From: Elusimicrobiota bacterium
Lineage (GTDB): Bacteria; Elusimicrobiota; Elusimicrobia; UBA1565; UBA9628
Assembly: GCA_016209035.1 (NCBI GenBank)
Contig: JACQWX010000073.1
Coordinates: 1-57,206 of the forward strand
Reading direction: 5' to 3'
Length of the DNA stretch: 57,206 nucleotides
Shown piece after piece: positions 55,718 through 57,206 of this stretch (positions within the stretch are counted from its first letter, which is position 1; each line of letters opens with the position of its first letter). The translations under genes and the position numbers were made by a program. Below the pieces are notes generated by a model. It was not told the origin of the DNA and ran no database searches. It was given only the letters and a program-made list of their open reading frames with translations.

Positions 55718-56707
55718 TTATATCTGGTCGAAAAGGCGGCAGACGGCGTGTGTGCAGTAGAGACCGTATGCCCTGATATTATCCGGGGCTTGCCGCCAAG
55801 GCTGGCATGGGGCGTGGATGGTCTTCTGGAAGTCGAGCTTCCCCATCCCTGTCTTAGTTGAATCGCCGCCCACATAGGCGAACAGGATGCCGTAGGTCTG
55901 CGGAACGTCTTCGAGCAGCCGCCACCACCGCATGTCGTCATCCTTGGATTTGCCCCAGAAAGGGTCGCAAAGCCAGAAGACCGAGAATCCATCCTCGACG
56001 CAGGCGCGGATGCCCTTCAGAAAAGAATCGGCGGAGGATGCGGCTTTCCTCATGTCCACCACCATGCCGAGGGGAAACAACCGTTGCCAGTGGGCCTCGA
56101 TTCTCGCTATCGCTTCAGGGTGATTCTCGTACAAAACGCCGCGGACCGTTGCGCCCCTTGCGCTTCGGGAGTATTCGGCCAACAGGCGCAGCGCGAGAGC
56201 GAAAGAGCCCAAGTACTCGCCATTCTCAATGCCGGGGTTCAGCCGGTCGAAAAGGCCCCAGGCTTCGACGGAAGGACAGACCGCCGATCTTTCCTTCTCC
56301 AGTCTGGAGACCCTGGCTCCATCAAGTTGGAACAGACCGGCGCCGGCGTGGGATTCCAAGTACGCGACTCGCTGAGGCTTTTGCGTCTCCAGGACGCGTT
56401 CCACGATCCGCAGAAGCCAATAGTGTTTCAGCAGGTCGCCCAGATTGCCCGCATTCTTGTCTTGCACATAGGGGCAGGCAAGCCGATAGAGCGCTTCTGG
56501 GGCGATGTCCACCCCGCCGGGCCAACAAAGCGTCTCCCATTCGGGGTCGACGCTGCCTTCCCGCACGTAGGAGAGGTCGTTGAAACGCTCGAATACCCCT
56601 CCGCGGGCTCGGTAGCCCGCCAGGTCCACGACCCCGCTTTCGCCCGTGGAGAAGCCAAGTTGAAACTTGTGCCCTCCCAGGTAGCGCGCATGCTTGATGA
56701 CTGGCAT
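55718..56707 (-). CDS. DUF2442 domain fused to an RlmJ-like methyltransferase
   Basis: A 329-residue protein with two parts. Residues 1-75 are a DUF2442 domain (VIKHARYLGGHKFQLGFSTG, GESGVVDLAGYRARGGVFER). From about residue 80 the sequence KNAGNLGDLLKHYWLLRIVE and VAYLESHAGAGLFQLDG matches the start of RlmJ, the 23S rRNA A2030 N6-methyltransferase (HAGNHADVLKH ... LDTHAGAGRYQL). The catalytic DPPY is replaced by DPFW (FWLCDPFWGKSKDDD). The ATG at 56707 lies 3 nt after the DUF4160 stop. I know no described fusion of this kind. It might be a methyltransferase effector or immunity arm of the DUF4160/DUF2442 module. Confidence 0.68.
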   Translation of the reverse strand: MPVIKHARYLGGHKFQLGFSTGESGVVDLAGYRARGGVFERFNDLSYVREGSVDPEWETLCWPGGVDIAPEALYRLACPYVQDKNAGNLGDLLKHYWLLRIVERVLETQKPQRVAYLESHAGAGLFQLDGARVSRLEKERSAVCPSVEAWGLFDRLNPGIENGEYLGSFALALRLLAEYSRSARGATVRGVLYENHPEAIARIEAHWQRLFPLGMVVDMRKAASSADSFLKGIRACVEDGFSVFWLCDPFWGKSKDDDMRWWRLLEDVPQTYGILFAYVGGDSTKTGMGKLDFQKTIHAPCQPWRQAPDNIRAYGLYCTHAVCRLFDQI

Positions 56708-56710
56708 GAG

Positions 56711-56932
56711 TTACTCCAGGGGCTGAATCGGCGTCAACGGCTGGCCGTTGGCGGCCAACTCCCAATCGCGCATCAGCTCCTGCCTGTGCAGGGATGCCCA
56801 CTCGGCGACAAGGCCCATGACTCGAGGCGGGAGGTAACCTTCCAAAACCGCCAGGTCGGCGATGCGGACGGAGGCCTTGTGCTCCGCGTACTTGGCATGG
56901 AAATGGGGGGGATGATGGTCATCATAGAACAT
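56711..56932 (-). CDS. DUF4160 domain protein, upstream partner of the DUF2442-methyltransferase
   Basis: A 73-residue protein starting MFYDDHHPPHFHAKYAEHKA, the core of DUF4160 (PPHFHAxY), followed by VRIADLAVLEGYLPPRVMGL and a C-terminal helix VAEWASLHRQELMRDWELAA. It lacks the first about ten residues typical of the family, so it is either a short form or truncated at its 5' end. It precedes the DUF2442 fusion gene by 3 bp. The same pair order occurs at 748-1225. Confidence 0.7.
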   Translation of the reverse strand: MFYDDHHPPHFHAKYAEHKASVRIADLAVLEGYLPPRVMGLVAEWASLHRQELMRDWELAANGQPLTPIQPLE

Positions 56933-56952
56933 TATATTGGGTCTCGCATAAT

Positions 56953-56968
56953 TAATGGATATCCATTA
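56953..56968. promoter_or_regulatory. 16-bp perfect palindrome between divergent genes
   Basis: TAATGGATATCCATTA is a perfect palindrome midway between the DUF4160 start (56932) and the transposase start (56992). It is a good candidate operator for autoregulation of the DUF4160/DUF2442 operon, as is usual in toxin-antitoxin loci. It could instead belong to the IS end. Confidence 0.45.
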
Positions 56969-56991
56969 TAAAATCCGCTATGCTATGGGGC

Positions 56992-57206
56992 ATGCGACCC
57001 CATGGAACCCCTCGCGAGCTGGAATCGCGCCGACGGCGTGCAGTCGTCTTGCTCCAGGCCGGCAGGACTTATCAGTCCGTGGCCTCGACCTTGAACGCTT
57101 CCATAAGCTCCGTAGTGCGTTGGGTCCAGAGTTTTCGGAAAGGCGGGGCCAGGGCCTTGCGGCCCAAGCCAGCGTCCGGTCGTCCGCCGCTGTTGGCGTC
57201 AGCGCA
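56992..57206 (+). CDS. IS630-type transposase, N-terminal part (runs off window)
   Basis: The frame begins at ATG 56992 and is open to the end of the window (71 codons). It matches the helix-turn-helix domain of IS630-family transposases: GTPRELESRRRRAVVLLQAG, RTYQSVASTLNASISSVVRW, then VQSFRKGGARALRPKP and GRPPLL. The DDE domain would lie to the right. TATGCT (56979-56984) lies 7 bp upstream of the ATG. No left inverted repeat can be confirmed. Confidence 0.75.
   Translation, partial: MRPHGTPRELESRRRRAVVLLQAGRTYQSVASTLNASISSVVRWVQSFRKGGARALRPKPASGRPPLLASA

Overview
The window is about 57 kb of high-GC, gene-dense DNA from a Gram-negative, diderm bacterium: it encodes ExbB/ExbD/TonB, TolC/MacA/MacB, a BamE-like lipid-anchored domain, LysM-FecR and many signal peptides. 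Many TPR proteins, tandem DUF2723 membrane proteins, radical SAM enzymes and a MoxR/BatA cluster fit a little-studied environmental lineage. Elusimicrobiota-like is my guess only; there is no rRNA or universal marker to settle it. Codon usage is standard. Several genes have a -10 box only 5-9 bp before the start codon and no Shine-Dalgarno, so leaderless mRNAs are probably common.

Left edge (1-1.8 kb, visibly lower GC): the decayed domain V of a group II intron, a hicBA toxin-antitoxin pair, and a DUF4160/DUF2442 pair bracketed by two identical 75-bp attC-like repeats. A third antitoxin-like start is cut off by an ISL3 transposase remnant. I read this as the tail of an integron-type cassette array. 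From 1.8 to 11.25 kb a leftward, tightly overlapping operon carries a small secreted protein, two DUF2723 membrane proteins, a B12-binding radical SAM enzyme, a histidine kinase without its phospho-accepting histidine, and a LysM-FecR protein. From 11.3 to 16.6 kb a rightward group encodes two TPR proteins and an 892-residue triple-repeat envelope protein. An amidohydrolase, a broken c-type cytochrome and a membrane/TPR protein follow.

From 18.8 to 32.5 kb lies a MoxR, DUF58, BatA/DUF4159 and VWA cluster. It is split by about 5.5 kb holding a nitroreductase, an AlbA_2-type ATP-binding regulator, two secreted proteins and several gene fragments (thrC tail, thrB head, a piece of an AmmeMemoRadiSam-type radical SAM gene, an IS91-like piece). 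A 1025-residue TPR protein (32.5-35.6 kb) carries two in-frame copies of a 57-bp palindromic insert also found inside one DUF2723 gene. It is divergent from an exbB-exbD-tonB operon. Next is a translationally coupled pair, radical SAM plus PP-loop ATPase (37.5-41.4 kb), the strongest candidate for an undescribed biosynthetic system.

From 41.6 to 54.4 kb there is a TolC-MacA-MacB efflux operon, TatA, a radical SAM/SPASM protein, a strong bidirectional terminator, a ChaN-like protein, ComB, a TlpA-DUF3738 lipoprotein and a secreted beta-propeller. Twice in this stretch a cytoplasmic enzyme runs without a stop codon into the signal peptide of an exported protein. The right edge (54.6-57.2 kb) is again mobile: a DUF5678/retropepsin pair, a tyrosine-recombinase remnant abutting tRNA-Ser(GCT), a DUF4160 gene with a DUF2442 protein fused to an RlmJ-like methyltransferase, and the start of an IS630-type transposase.
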